DNA of 64,000 nucleotides, taken from the NCBI GenBank assembly GCA_028713655.1, contig JAQTNW010000013.1:1-64000 (forward strand). The letters are read 5' to 3'. Position 1 is the stretch's first letter; each line of letters begins with the position of its first letter. Position numbers and translations under genes: made by a program. Under the pieces are notes generated by a model. That model worked only from the letters and a program-made list of their open reading frames with translations, was not told the origin of the DNA and ran no database searches. This DNA comes from Candidatus Methylacidiphilales bacterium (GTDB lineage Bacteria; Verrucomicrobiota; Verrucomicrobiia; Methylacidiphilales; JAAUTS01). Positions 35,446-43,583 of this stretch are shown here, piece after piece.

Positions 35446-36866
35446 GCCGCCTCCACGATGATATGGCCGCCTTCCGTCTGGATCACGCGGATACGCTGTC
35501 CGGATTGGATGAAATCACCGAGCGTGATGACATCGACCGGTCCGTGCCCGAAGTCGGCTGTTCCACTGGGGCGCAAAAGGGTCAGACTCATGCCGGTATC
35601 GCCAACTCCGATGCCGCTGGGTTCCTCGGCGGTCGTCGTGGGGTTGACCGTTTGCAGCACCAGCCTGTGATAGAGCGGTGTCTTGGGTAAAACTTTTGCC
35701 AGCACCCACATGCCGGCCAGTGTGATCGCAAATGAGATCCCCAGCTTGGTCATGGGAATCTCCAGTTGCGGCATGGTGGGCATCACGGGATCCGTGGGAT
35801 ATTTGTCCACCATGGCTTTTAAAATGGAAATCAGAATCAGCGCCGCGCCGGCCAGACCGGGAAGGATGTGGCCGGGCAATACGAACAATTCAATGGCCAG
35901 CAACAATACGCCAAAAAAGAACATCATGACGTATTCGTAGCCCGACAATCCGGCGATGTATTGGCCGAAAAAGAAGACCAGGGCCAGAGCCACCGCGCTG
36001 ATTCCAAAAACTCCGAAGCCGCCGGTTTTGAATTCGATGTACCCGCAGAGCAAAGCTCCGGCGAGCAGAAAAGGCGAGATCATGACAATAAAGCGGCCGA
36101 GTTGTTCAAAGCCCGTGGGTTCGATTTTCAGCACCTTGGCCTGCCCGCCGCCAATTTCTGTGATGAATGCGTCGAGGCTGGATACAGTCCCGGCGCTTAA
36201 AAGAGGCTGGGGCGGATTGCCATACCGGGCTTCGGCTTCCTTGCTCGTGAGAGTCAGCAGTTTGCCTTTGGGGAGAAGTTCCTTACCGTCGATGAGCAGC
36301 CCCTGCTCGCGGTCCACCATGGCGTCGAAGACGGCGGGATTGTGGCCCTGCCGTTCGGCATTCGCCCGGACCAGGCCGCGGACGGCTGAAGTCATTTTTT
36401 CCTCGACGCTTTTGGATACGGTTTCCACGCCGCCGCCGCCGGACGACATGATGATGGGCGTGGCCGCGCCTATCACGGCACTGGGTGCCATATAGATTTT
36501 ATGGGTCGCAGAGGCGATGAAGGCACCGGCGGAAAAGGCCTTGGTGTCGATGTAGGTGTAAAGCTGGTCCTGATGCTGGAAATGGTTCAGAATGGCAATA
36601 ATTTCCTCCGTATTATCGATCCGCCCGCCGTTGGTGTCCATGTGCAGGATGACGGCGTCCGCCTGCTTGTCGATGGCCTCCTTGATTCCGCGCCGGACAA
36701 TGAAGACCATGGAAGTGTCGATATCATCGCGGATGGGGATGACATAAATGAGGGAAGGCTTGGCGGGGGTGGGGGCTGGCAGTGGTGACTGGGCGGTAAT
36801 GGCAGCGGGTTCAGACCAGCAGACCGGGCTGATACAGACGAGGATGAGGCAAAGGATGCGTTTCAT
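35442..36866 (-). CDS. Long NfeD protein: ClpP-class membrane serine protease
   Basis: 474 residues from the ATG at 36866. Signal peptide (MKRILCLILVCISPVCWSEP), a ClpP/SppA-like protease domain (about 30-240) with the nucleophile in FSAGAFIASATHKIYM and a VILHMDTNGG motif, four to five membrane helices (about 255-390), then an OB domain (SLTLLRPSGTADFGHG). In archaeal homologues a Ser-Lys pair cleaves stomatin; here the lysine partner is probably in EEKMTSAVRG. Overlap with the short NfeD gene supports one transcript. Confidence 0.88.
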   Translation of the reverse strand: MKRILCLILVCISPVCWSEPAAITAQSPLPAPTPAKPSLIYVIPIRDDIDTSMVFIVRRGIKEAIDKQADAVILHMDTNGGRIDNTEEIIAILNHFQHQDQLYTYIDTKAFSAGAFIASATHKIYMAPSAVIGAATPIIMSSGGGGVETVSKSVEEKMTSAVRGLVRANAERQGHNPAVFDAMVDREQGLLIDGKELLPKGKLLTLTSKEAEARYGNPPQPLLSAGTVSSLDAFITEIGGGQAKVLKIEPTGFEQLGRFIVMISPFLLAGALLCGYIEFKTGGFGVFGISAVALALVFFFGQYIAGLSGYEYVMMFFFGVLLLAIELFVLPGHILPGLAGAALILISILKAMVDKYPTDPVMPTMPQLEIPMTKLGISFAITLAGMWVLAKVLPKTPLYHRLVLQTVNPTTTAEEPSGIGVGDTGMSLTLLRPSGTADFGHGPVDVITLGDFIQSGQRIRVIQTEGGHIIVEAA

Positions 36867-36941
36867 AAGTGGAGGACGGGCGCGGGGCGCATCATCCATA
36901 AGGTACATCAATAGACAACGGCAGGCGTCTTGCAAGATTTG

Positions 36942-37910
36942 TTAGCGATTAAAGAGCCGTCCGAGAAAACTTTTCTCGGCAGGTTTGTCTGGGACCACAG
37001 ACGCCGACTCCATCTCCACTTCCGGTTCGGGGATGGCGAATTCCTCGGGCCGGGCTTCCTTGCTCAGGCGCAGGCGGATTTTTGTGAGTTCAAAAAGCGC
37101 AGCCTGGTCGGAGGCGGGCCGGTCTTCCGGTTTTTTCGCCAGCAGCCAATAGACCCATTGGCACAGGGTTTCATCCAGATCTGGTTTGTAGTCGTGAAGC
37201 GAGGCCGGGGTTTGGTGAAGATGTGCTTTCGCGAGCGCCATCATTTCATCCACTCCCGGGAAGGCGATGGCGCCGGAAAGGGATTGGTAAAAGACATGGC
37301 CGAGGGAATAAAGGTCGGAGCGCGCATCAAGGGGCTTTTGGGTCAACTGTTCCGGTGAAATGTAATAAATGGAACCGTAAAGCTCCTCGTTTTCTCCCAC
37401 ATGTGCGGTTTCCTCCACAAGCCTGGCAACTCCGAAGTCGAGGATTTTGACGGTGAAATTGGGGTTCGGATAGTTGTGCAACATCAGGTTCGCCGGCTTG
37501 ATGTCGAGATGCAGCAGGTGCCTGCGGTGGGCGGCGCCCAGGCCCTCCAGGCATTGCGTGGCAAAATGCAGAAAGGTGTTTTGGTCAAAAGGCGTGTTGC
37601 GGATGATTTCCGACAGACACGGCCCGTCCACAAATTCCAGCACGAAAAAATAGCCCCGGCTGTCCATGGAAAAATCCAGGATGCGGATGATGTTGCGATG
37701 CCGCAGCTCGGAGAGCACTTTGGCTTCACGCTGCGTTTGCTCAATGACGGAAGCCGGGATTTGCTTGTCGTCTTTCAGGCGCTTGACCGCGACCCGGGTC
37801 TGGCTTTCCCTGTCCAGGCAGAGATAGACTTCGCCCAACCCGCCGACTCCGAGCAGGGAAAGGACCTCGTAACGGCCCGCGATGACATCTCCTGGTTCTT
37901 GCAAGCCCAT
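36942..37910 (-). CDS. Ser/Thr protein kinase (Hanks type), soluble
   Basis: 322 residues. Kinase domain at 12-275: glycine loop LLGVGGLGEVYL, lysine in RVAVKRLK, catalytic loop HLDIKPANLM, DFG in ILDFGVARL and SPEQ in the activation segment. The catalytic loop has Leu where most kinases have Arg (HRD to HLD), a non-RD kinase. No membrane helix or PASTA domain is present; the tail is acidic and proline-containing. It lies 75 bases upstream of the nfeD genes and could regulate the floA cluster or the FHA protein at 16311. Confidence 0.88.
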   Translation of the reverse strand: MGLQEPGDVIAGRYEVLSLLGVGGLGEVYLCLDRESQTRVAVKRLKDDKQIPASVIEQTQREAKVLSELRHRNIIRILDFSMDSRGYFFVLEFVDGPCLSEIIRNTPFDQNTFLHFATQCLEGLGAAHRRHLLHLDIKPANLMLHNYPNPNFTVKILDFGVARLVEETAHVGENEELYGSIYYISPEQLTQKPLDARSDLYSLGHVFYQSLSGAIAFPGVDEMMALAKAHLHQTPASLHDYKPDLDETLCQWVYWLLAKKPEDRPASDQAALFELTKIRLRLSKEARPEEFAIPEPEVEMESASVVPDKPAEKSFLGRLFNR

Positions 37911-38050
37911 GTTGTTAATGCCGAGCAGTGTAGGGTTGGGTTCGATTCCGGCCTTGTACTTATTGGGAAATGGCGTATCCTTTTTTGCTGATGCGCCGAA
38001 TCAGGTTAAGGGTGGAGTAAAACCGGGTTCTGGAAAGTCATTTTTTTTAC

Positions 38051-39151
38051 ATGGATTTTATGATAGCACCGTTGGTTCAACAGAAAACAGTCGAAAAGGT
38101 ACTGATGGGCGGGCGGGTCACTCGTGACGAAGCCCGGGAGTTGTATGATCTGCCTCTGCCCGAGCTTGGGCGGCTGGCGGACGAGCGCCGCAAACAGATC
38201 AAAAAAGGCTCCTATGGCGGGCGCGGGAACGAGATTGTCACTTACATCATCGACCGCAACATCAACTACACCAATGTCTGCAATGTGTATTGCAAGTTCT
38301 GCAATTTTTATAGAACGGAAAAGGATGAAGACGCCTACATTTTGACCCACGGGCAGATCGACGAAAAAATCGACGAGCTGGTGGCATTGGGCGGAACGCA
38401 AATTCTCATGCAGGGCGGGCATCATCCCGATTTGGGAATCGATTTTTATCTGGATCTGTTGGGCCATATCAAAGCCCGCTACCCGCAGGTGAACATTCAC
38501 GGATTTTCACCGCCGGAATTCAATCATTTCGCCTCCGTTTTTAACATGCCAATGGAGGAAGTGATCCGGAGGTTCAAGGAAGCGGGTTTGGGCAGCATTC
38601 CCGGCGGCGGCGGAGAAATTCTGGTCAACCGGATACGGGAACGGATTTCGCCCTTGAAATGCGACGCGGACCAGTGGCTTCGCGTGATGGAACTGGCGCA
38701 CGCGCAGGGTTTGAATTCCAGCGCCACAATGATGTTCGGCCATGTGGAAACGGTCGATGACCGGCTGGAGCATTTGCAGCGCTTGCGCGACCTGCAGGAT
38801 CGCACGCACGGCTTCACCGCTTTTATCTGCTGGACCTTTCAGGCGGAGGGCACTGTCTTGAAGGCGGAGACGGTGGGTTCGCACGAGTATCTGCGCATGC
38901 AGGCGCTGGCGCGCATCTTTTTGGACAATTTTGATAACGTTCAGGCTTCCTGGGTGACGCAGGGGCCGCAGATCGGACAGGTGGCGCTCAAATTTGGCGC
39001 CAACGACTATGGCAGCCTGATGATGGAGGAAAATGTGGTCTCGCAGGCGGGGGCGAGCTTCCGTCTGACCTTGGATGACATCAAACGCCATATCACGGCA
39101 GCCGGCTACGAACCCCACCAGCGCAACAACTGGTATCAGTTGTTGAATTAG
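38051..39151 (+). CDS. mqnC: Cyclic dehypoxanthinyl futalosine synthase (radical SAM)
   Basis: Radical SAM enzyme that cyclises dehypoxanthine futalosine in the futalosine route to menaquinone. 366 residues. The cluster cysteines are C77, C81 and C84 in YTNVCNVYCKFCNFYR, followed by EDAYILTHGQI, GGTQILMQGGHHPDLGID, HGFSPPEFNHF and SIPGGGGEILVNRIR, a string specific to MqnC rather than CofH or MqnE. No other mqn gene is in the window. Menaquinone by this route implies respiratory metabolism. Confidence 0.92.
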   Translation: MDFMIAPLVQQKTVEKVLMGGRVTRDEARELYDLPLPELGRLADERRKQIKKGSYGGRGNEIVTYIIDRNINYTNVCNVYCKFCNFYRTEKDEDAYILTHGQIDEKIDELVALGGTQILMQGGHHPDLGIDFYLDLLGHIKARYPQVNIHGFSPPEFNHFASVFNMPMEEVIRRFKEAGLGSIPGGGGEILVNRIRERISPLKCDADQWLRVMELAHAQGLNSSATMMFGHVETVDDRLEHLQRLRDLQDRTHGFTAFICWTFQAEGTVLKAETVGSHEYLRMQALARIFLDNFDNVQASWVTQGPQIGQVALKFGANDYGSLMMEENVVSQAGASFRLTLDDIKRHITAAGYEPHQRNNWYQLLN

Positions 39152-39228
39152 CCGGTTGCACCACGAGCAGGGTGTTTGTTGGCCGAAAAAAGTTGGCGCT
39201 CACTCCATTTTTCGACTAGTTTTTCTGC

Positions 39229-39672
39229 ATGTCAAAAATCATTCCTCTTATCAGTTCAGGCGTCGCGGGGCCGTTGGGTGTGTTGCATCTGCCCCGTCTC
39301 TGGTTGAAAGTCTCACTCGAAGCGCGTGGCAAGCTGGCCGACGGATATCCCGGCATCGGCGCCGGCTACGACTCGATGGTCATCAAAGGCCTCGGCCTTA
39401 CGCCCGAAGCGGTGAAGGATTTTATCAGCACGAAACGTCCGAGCTATCCCGAGTTCGAGGCTTGGATTGCCAAACAGCCGGGCGTGAAGCTCGACAAAGC
39501 GAATGTTCACAAACTGAATCTTTCCATCGCGGGCTACATCCACGATGACGCCACGCGCAAGCAGATCCTCTCCGAGAACGGGTTGAAGGACGATGGGACG
39601 GTGCTGTCGGATGCCATTGATCTCAACAATCTGGACGACTGGTGTCTTTTCCATCAGGCCGAGTTGAAGTAA
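39229..39672 (+). CDS. DUF5069 family protein
   Basis: 147 residues matching DUF5069 by eye: LPRLWLKVSLEARGKLADGY, the GYDSMVIKGLGL stretch and a conserved DDWCLFHQAE end. The function is unknown. It is soluble with no obvious catalytic motif. It lies between mqnC and a toxin-antitoxin pair with no overlap. Confidence 0.75.
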   Translation: MSKIIPLISSGVAGPLGVLHLPRLWLKVSLEARGKLADGYPGIGAGYDSMVIKGLGLTPEAVKDFISTKRPSYPEFEAWIAKQPGVKLDKANVHKLNLSIAGYIHDDATRKQILSENGLKDDGTVLSDAIDLNNLDDWCLFHQAELK

Positions 39673-39782
39673 CAGCCGCGAGTAAAAGCTGTTTACCGCA
39701 GAGTCGCCGAGTCCGCTGAGAAGACAGCGGAAGCATGGTGCGCATCTTGACATTTTTCCAATCCGGTAATACCGTAATACCC

Positions 39783-40025
39783 ATGACCACGCTCACATTC
39801 AAGGTGGATGAAGACGAGGCGCGGAGCCTGCACATGGCCGCCCGTCGCGCGAAGTTGACGCTCTCGGAGTATTTGCGCAGGCAGATTCGTGTGAATACCG
39901 CCAAAGCGAAGCCGGTGGGGCAGATTAAATGCCGCCACACCGGGGCCATGATTTTCGCCCCGGCTCCGCAGCATCCGCCGCTGACCACGAAGGCGGTGAG
40001 GAAAATGCTGGCTGACTTTCCATGA
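39783..40025 (+). CDS. VapB-like antitoxin (ribbon-helix-helix)
   Basis: 80 residues from the ATG at 39783. TLTFKVDEDEARSLHMAARR then LTLSEYLRRQIRVNT fits a ribbon-helix-helix DNA-binding fold, with a flexible tail (AVRKMLADFP) expected to wrap the toxin. It overlaps the PIN gene by four bases (ATGA), the usual layout for type II toxin-antitoxin pairs. It probably represses its own promoter. Confidence 0.75.
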   Translation: MTTLTFKVDEDEARSLHMAARRAKLTLSEYLRRQIRVNTAKAKPVGQIKCRHTGAMIFAPAPQHPPLTTKAVRKMLADFP

Positions 40026-40426
40026 AATACCTGCTGGATGTGAATGTGCTGGTGGCCTGGGGCTGGGCCGACCATGCGGATCATGACCGCGTGGCACGCT
40101 GGGTAAGCAAGGTGAGGAAAAAGGGTGGAGATGGCCTGCTGACTTCGGCCATTCCGCAGTTGGGGTTTGTGCGGGTTTCGGTGCAGCGCACGGGCGGACA
40201 GGTTTCACCCGAGGCAGCGGGCCGGGTGCTGTCGGGCATGTTGCAGTCGCTGGGCGCCAGGCATGAGTTTATCGCCGATGACCAGGAAGCGTCCCAACAA
40301 TGGCCGTCGTGGTGTCATGGCGCATCCAGAACCACGGATGCTCATCTGCTTGCGCTTGCCAAGTCGCACGGGGCGGAGTTGGCGACGCTGGATCTGGAAA
40401 TTCCGGGCGCCGCAGTCATTGGTTGA
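40022..40426 (+). CDS. PIN-domain toxin (VapC-like)
   Basis: 134-residue PIN ribonuclease. Acidic metal residues are visible as D6 (MKYLLDVNVLVAW), D106 (ASRTTDAHLLALA) and D124 (LATLDLEI). The fourth, normally Glu before GFVRV, appears to be Q46 (TSAIPQLGFVRV), which could weaken metal binding. Known VapC toxins cleave tRNA or rRNA. It is coupled to the antitoxin through an ATGA overlap. Confidence 0.8.
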   Translation: MKYLLDVNVLVAWGWADHADHDRVARWVSKVRKKGGDGLLTSAIPQLGFVRVSVQRTGGQVSPEAAGRVLSGMLQSLGARHEFIADDQEASQQWPSWCHGASRTTDAHLLALAKSHGAELATLDLEIPGAAVIG

Positions 40427-40747
40427 AATGAGGCGCAGCGCAGAGCGCAAGGAACAAAGCGAAGGCTTGTCCGCAAAAAGGCGCAAAATACGCAAAAGGG
40501 GAAACGCGAAATCAAATCTGTGATGCGCTTGCTTCGTCAATGTCAAGCGTTGACTCCCTTTCCTTGGTTCAGATGCGCAGCGGTGCAGGCAGGATGCGGT
40601 AGTGTTATTGGTTCGCCAGGAGCGCGGGCATCCTGCCCGCAGTCGAAGGCGTCCCGCCTGCGACACTGCCTTCCGTTCGGCAACTCCGACATGCGTCGCG
40701 AGTGTTCCAGATGCCGAACGGTGCGACCGGGCCGGTCGCGCTCCTTA
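40427..40747. repeat. Hairpin cluster in vapC-leuA spacer
   Basis: No gene seen. Inverted repeats: GCGGGCA/TGCCCGC at 40624-40640; CCGTTCGGCA (40673-40682) and TGCCGAACGG (40712-40721) enclosing the 20-bp motif (40683-40702); and GCGACCG/CGGTCGC at 40723-40739, eight bases past the leuA stop. The first 80 bases are low-complexity GCGCAAAATACGCAAAAGG. The last hairpin may end leuA transcription but has no T-run. Confidence 0.65.
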
Positions 40748-42421
40748 TCAAGAAAGAATGGAATCAGCCAGCCGGTTCACGGCGCTGAGCACGGCTTTGA
40801 TTGACGCCAGTTCGATGCTGGTATCCACCCCGGCGCCGAAGGCGGTCTTGCCGTTTTTGTCCCGGACCTGGATGTACGCAATGGCGCTGGCTTCAGCCCC
40901 GGAACCCAGTGAGTGCTCGGAGTAAAAAACCACCTCGAACGGTTTTGCGCCCGCAGTTGTCAGGCCATGCACAAAGGCCGCTATCGGCCCGTTGCCTTCG
41001 CCGGTGACATCGATCCGCTTGCCGTCCTTCAAAACCGTCGCGCGGCAGCGCAGCAGTCCCTTGGTTCCGTCGGCATGGAAATGCTCCAGCACATAAGGAG
41101 CACGGCGCTCGATGTATTCCTTCCAGAAAAAGGCGCGCAGTTCCGAGGCATCGACTTCGCGCCCCAGCCGATCCACTTCCTCATTGGCCAGCTTGCCAAA
41201 CTCAATCTGCAGCGGTTTGGGCAGATAAATGCCGTATTCGCTTTCCAGCAGATACGTGATGCCGCCCTTGCCGGACTGGCTGTTGACGCGGATGACCTCG
41301 CTGTATTCGCGAGTGATGTCGGACGGATCGATGATGAGATAGGGCACGTCCCAAAGGCCGTCCCTGGATTTTTTCATCGCGGAAAAACCCTTCTTGATCG
41401 CGTCCTGGTGTGAGCCGGAGAAAGCCGTAAAGACCAACTCGCCGCCATAGGGCTGGCGGGCCGGAACTTCCATTCCCGTGCAGTGCTCGTACACCTCGCG
41501 CAGGCGGGGGAGATCCTTCAGCTTCAATCCGGGTGAAATACCCTGCGTGTACAAATTCAACGCGACGGTGACGATGTCCAGGTTGCCGGTGCGCTCGCCG
41601 TTGCCGAACAAGGTGCCCTCGACCCGTTCCGCGCCCGCGAGCAAGGCCAGCTCGGTCGCCGCCACGCCGGTGCCGCGGTCGTTGTGCGTATGCACGCTGA
41701 TGATGACCGATTCCCGGTTTTTCAAATGGCTGATGAACCATTCGATCTGGTCGGCATAGACGTTGGGCATGGCCACTTCAACCGTGTCTGGCAGGTTCAG
41801 GATCATTTTTTTGTCAGGAGTCGGCTGCCAGACGTTCATGACAGCCTGGCAGACTTCCAGGGAGAATTCGACTTCGGTGGCGGAAAAGCTTTCTGGTGAA
41901 TATTGAAAAACCACATCCGTCCCTATCAGGCGTGGCACGCGGTCCTTGATCCATTGCGTACCGCGGACGGCCACCTGCACGATGTCAGGCTTTTCCATGC
42001 CGAACACGATGCGGCGTTGGGCGGGCGATGTGGAGTTGTAGAGATGAATGATGGCCTTTTTGGCGCCGGTCAGCGATTGTACCGTGCGTTCGATCAATTC
42101 CTCACGCGCCTGCACCAACACTTGGATCGTGACGTCGTCCGGGATGCGGTTTTCCTCAATCAAGCGGCGCATGAATTCAAATTCGGTGTTGGAAGCGGCG
42201 GGGAATCCCACTTCGATCTCCTTGAAGCCGGTTTTGACCAGGGCATCGAAGAACTCCAGTTTCTGCGCGACATTCATGGGAATGGGCAGGGCCTGGTTGC
42301 CGTCGCGGAGATCGACGCTGCACCAGATGGGGGCGCGTGAAAGCGTGCGTGTGGGCCATTGGCGGCCGGGCAGGACGACCGGCGGGAAAGGCCGATATTT
42401 TTTGCTGGGGTCTGTTATCAT
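40748..42421 (-). CDS. leuA: 2-isopropylmalate synthase (long form)
   Basis: Condenses 2-oxoisovalerate and acetyl-CoA, the first committed step to leucine. 557 residues, the long form also found in fungi and some bacteria. Catalytic opening SVDLRDGNQALPIPMN, metal/substrate segments GFKEIEVGFP and ISVHTHNDRGTGVAA, GTLFGNGERTGNLDIV, and a C-terminal regulatory domain of about 110 residues (VTGEGNGPIAAFVHGL) for leucine feedback. A leucine-rich leader ORF lies about 110 bases upstream. The start ATG (42421) follows a run of T residues. Confidence 0.94.
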   Translation of the reverse strand: MITDPSKKYRPFPPVVLPGRQWPTRTLSRAPIWCSVDLRDGNQALPIPMNVAQKLEFFDALVKTGFKEIEVGFPAASNTEFEFMRRLIEENRIPDDVTIQVLVQAREELIERTVQSLTGAKKAIIHLYNSTSPAQRRIVFGMEKPDIVQVAVRGTQWIKDRVPRLIGTDVVFQYSPESFSATEVEFSLEVCQAVMNVWQPTPDKKMILNLPDTVEVAMPNVYADQIEWFISHLKNRESVIISVHTHNDRGTGVAATELALLAGAERVEGTLFGNGERTGNLDIVTVALNLYTQGISPGLKLKDLPRLREVYEHCTGMEVPARQPYGGELVFTAFSGSHQDAIKKGFSAMKKSRDGLWDVPYLIIDPSDITREYSEVIRVNSQSGKGGITYLLESEYGIYLPKPLQIEFGKLANEEVDRLGREVDASELRAFFWKEYIERRAPYVLEHFHADGTKGLLRCRATVLKDGKRIDVTGEGNGPIAAFVHGLTTAGAKPFEVVFYSEHSLGSGAEASAIAYIQVRDKNGKTAFGAGVDTSIELASIKAVLSAVNRLADSILS

Positions 42422-42496
42422 AAAAAAACCATTAAAATGTTAAGTTAGTAAATTAAGCAAGTCATTAAGTCAGGCTATGCGAAAAACCGTCGGGAG

Positions 42497-42523
42497 AAAA
42501 GCCTGGAGCTCGAGGAGCTGGGC
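42497..42523 (-). terminator. Putative attenuator hairpin in the leuA leader
   Basis: On the transcribed strand GCCCAGCTC, CTC, GAGCTCCAGGC folds with GCC/GGC and AGCTC/GAGCT pairs, then TTTT. It begins seven bases past the leader-peptide stop. The 3' arm (GAGCTCCAGGC) can also pair with GCCCTGGACTC inside the leader ORF, giving the alternative fold needed for attenuation. No terminator strength can be computed here. Confidence 0.45.
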
Positions 42524-42529
42524 GGCGCG

Positions 42530-42604
42530 TTATAAAAGCAGACCGTACCGGCTCTGGAGTCCAGGGCGGCTAAGTCGTGCGAGAGCGGTATAACGCGTGT
42601 GCAT
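42530..42604 (-). CDS. Leucine-rich leader peptide upstream of leuA
   Basis: A 24-codon ORF too short for ordinary prediction. It starts MHTRYTALARLSR and ends GLLL directly before TAA; six of 24 residues are Leu, with codons CTC, CTT, CTC, CTG, CTT, TTA. Runs of the end-product amino acid before the stop are the hallmark of leu/ilv leader peptides, where ribosome stalling sets downstream RNA folding. A hairpin followed by TTTT comes next (42497-42523). The ribosome site is weak (AAAGAATAAATC before ATG). Confidence 0.6.
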   Translation of the reverse strand: MHTRYTALARLSRPGLQSRYGLLL

Positions 42605-42739
42605 GATTTATTCTTTATTAACGCGGCAAATCGGGTATGTCAAGGAGCAGATGACCAACGTCTTTTGAACCACGGATGGACGCAGATAAACGCGGATATG
42701 AAAGGCTAGGCCTGAGATTTGAAACTGAAAACTTGCAAC

Positions 42740-43498
42740 TTGAAACTTCACCCTTCCAGGTTTTGTACATTCCTGAATTATGCCGCACTTGTGCTGCTGC
42801 TTTCCGCATCCATGGCGGGAGTGCAGGCAGCGCCACCCACGGTGGAGCAGGTGAAGGAATTGCGCCAGAGGTATGAGCAGGCAATCCGACTCTACCAGGA
42901 AGGAGAGTATAGCAAATCTATAGAGCTTTTCGAGCACAATCTCGCCGTAGATTCCGCGTCGAAGGGTTCGCTGCTTTTTTCCGGGCTGGCTTATCTGCAA
43001 CTGGGCCAGTTTGAAAAGGCTGATGAACGATTCGTCCGATTTCTCAAATTGGAGCCTCTGAATGAAGTCGGCTTGATCGGCGCGATCAAAGCCAGGCAGA
43101 CGCTCGGCCAAGCCGCTGAGGTGGAACGCCTGCGGAAAATTTTGCAGGACGAACGCGATTCCGGAAAAAATCCCAGGTTGAATGCCCTCCTCAGCTATGA
43201 GCGCCAGACGATTCGGCTTCCCGATGGCTCGCAAATTTCCATCCTGGAAAATCTGGATAAAAACGGGACGTATGTGTGGGCGTATTTACTGGTGGCTTCG
43301 GACAAAAAAGTGGTCAAGAGAAGGCTGGAGCTGGCGCCAGCCCCGCCGGAAACCGCCGGAGTGAAGTTTTTGCTTGGGGAAGTGCAAAGCGAAGGCGGGA
43401 AAACGACGGGCTACAAGATCCACCGTTTTTACACGGCGCTGCCATCGTTTGAGAAGGCGCGCGAAGAAGCGGTGAAGCTGTTGGAAAGTAAGCAGTAA
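42740..43498 (+). CDS. Exported TPR-like protein
   Basis: About 252 residues. The hydrophobic LNYAALVLLLSASMAGVQA is a signal peptide. A tetratricopeptide-like pair follows (AIRLYQEGEYSKSIELFEHN and FSGLAYLQLGQFEKADERFV), then an unassigned C-terminal part. No ATG precedes the signal sequence; starts are TTG at 42740 or 42719, or the ATG at 42812 without a signal. The upstream bases belong to a spacer repeat (TTGAAACTGAAAACTTGC), so the start is unsure. Confidence 0.65.
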   Translation: MKLHPSRFCTFLNYAALVLLLSASMAGVQAAPPTVEQVKELRQRYEQAIRLYQEGEYSKSIELFEHNLAVDSASKGSLLFSGLAYLQLGQFEKADERFVRFLKLEPLNEVGLIGAIKARQTLGQAAEVERLRKILQDERDSGKNPRLNALLSYERQTIRLPDGSQISILENLDKNGTYVWAYLLVASDKKVVKRRLELAPAPPETAGVKFLLGEVQSEGGKTTGYKIHRFYTALPSFEKAREEAVKLLESKQ

Positions 43499-43525
43499 AA
43501 GCCTTGGGCGGGACGCCCAAGCCAC

Positions 43526-43559
43526 AAAAAAACCCGCCCTGTTTCCAAGGCGGGTTTTT
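43526..43559. terminator. Bidirectional intrinsic terminator
   Basis: AAACCCGCC and GGCGGGTTT arms around CTGTTTCCAA, with an A-run on one side and a T-run on the other. It separates the convergent TPR-like and RNA-binding protein genes. A second hairpin, CTTGGGCG/CGCCCAAG (43503-43521), lies just upstream. Confidence 0.85.
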
Positions 43560-43583
43560 GCTTTCTCCGGTTTGACCCGAAAA

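Noticed and set aside
42422-42604. T-box or leucine riboswitch before leuA
   Set aside because: No T-box sequence (TGGNACC) or specifier loop could be seen; a leader-peptide mechanism fits better.
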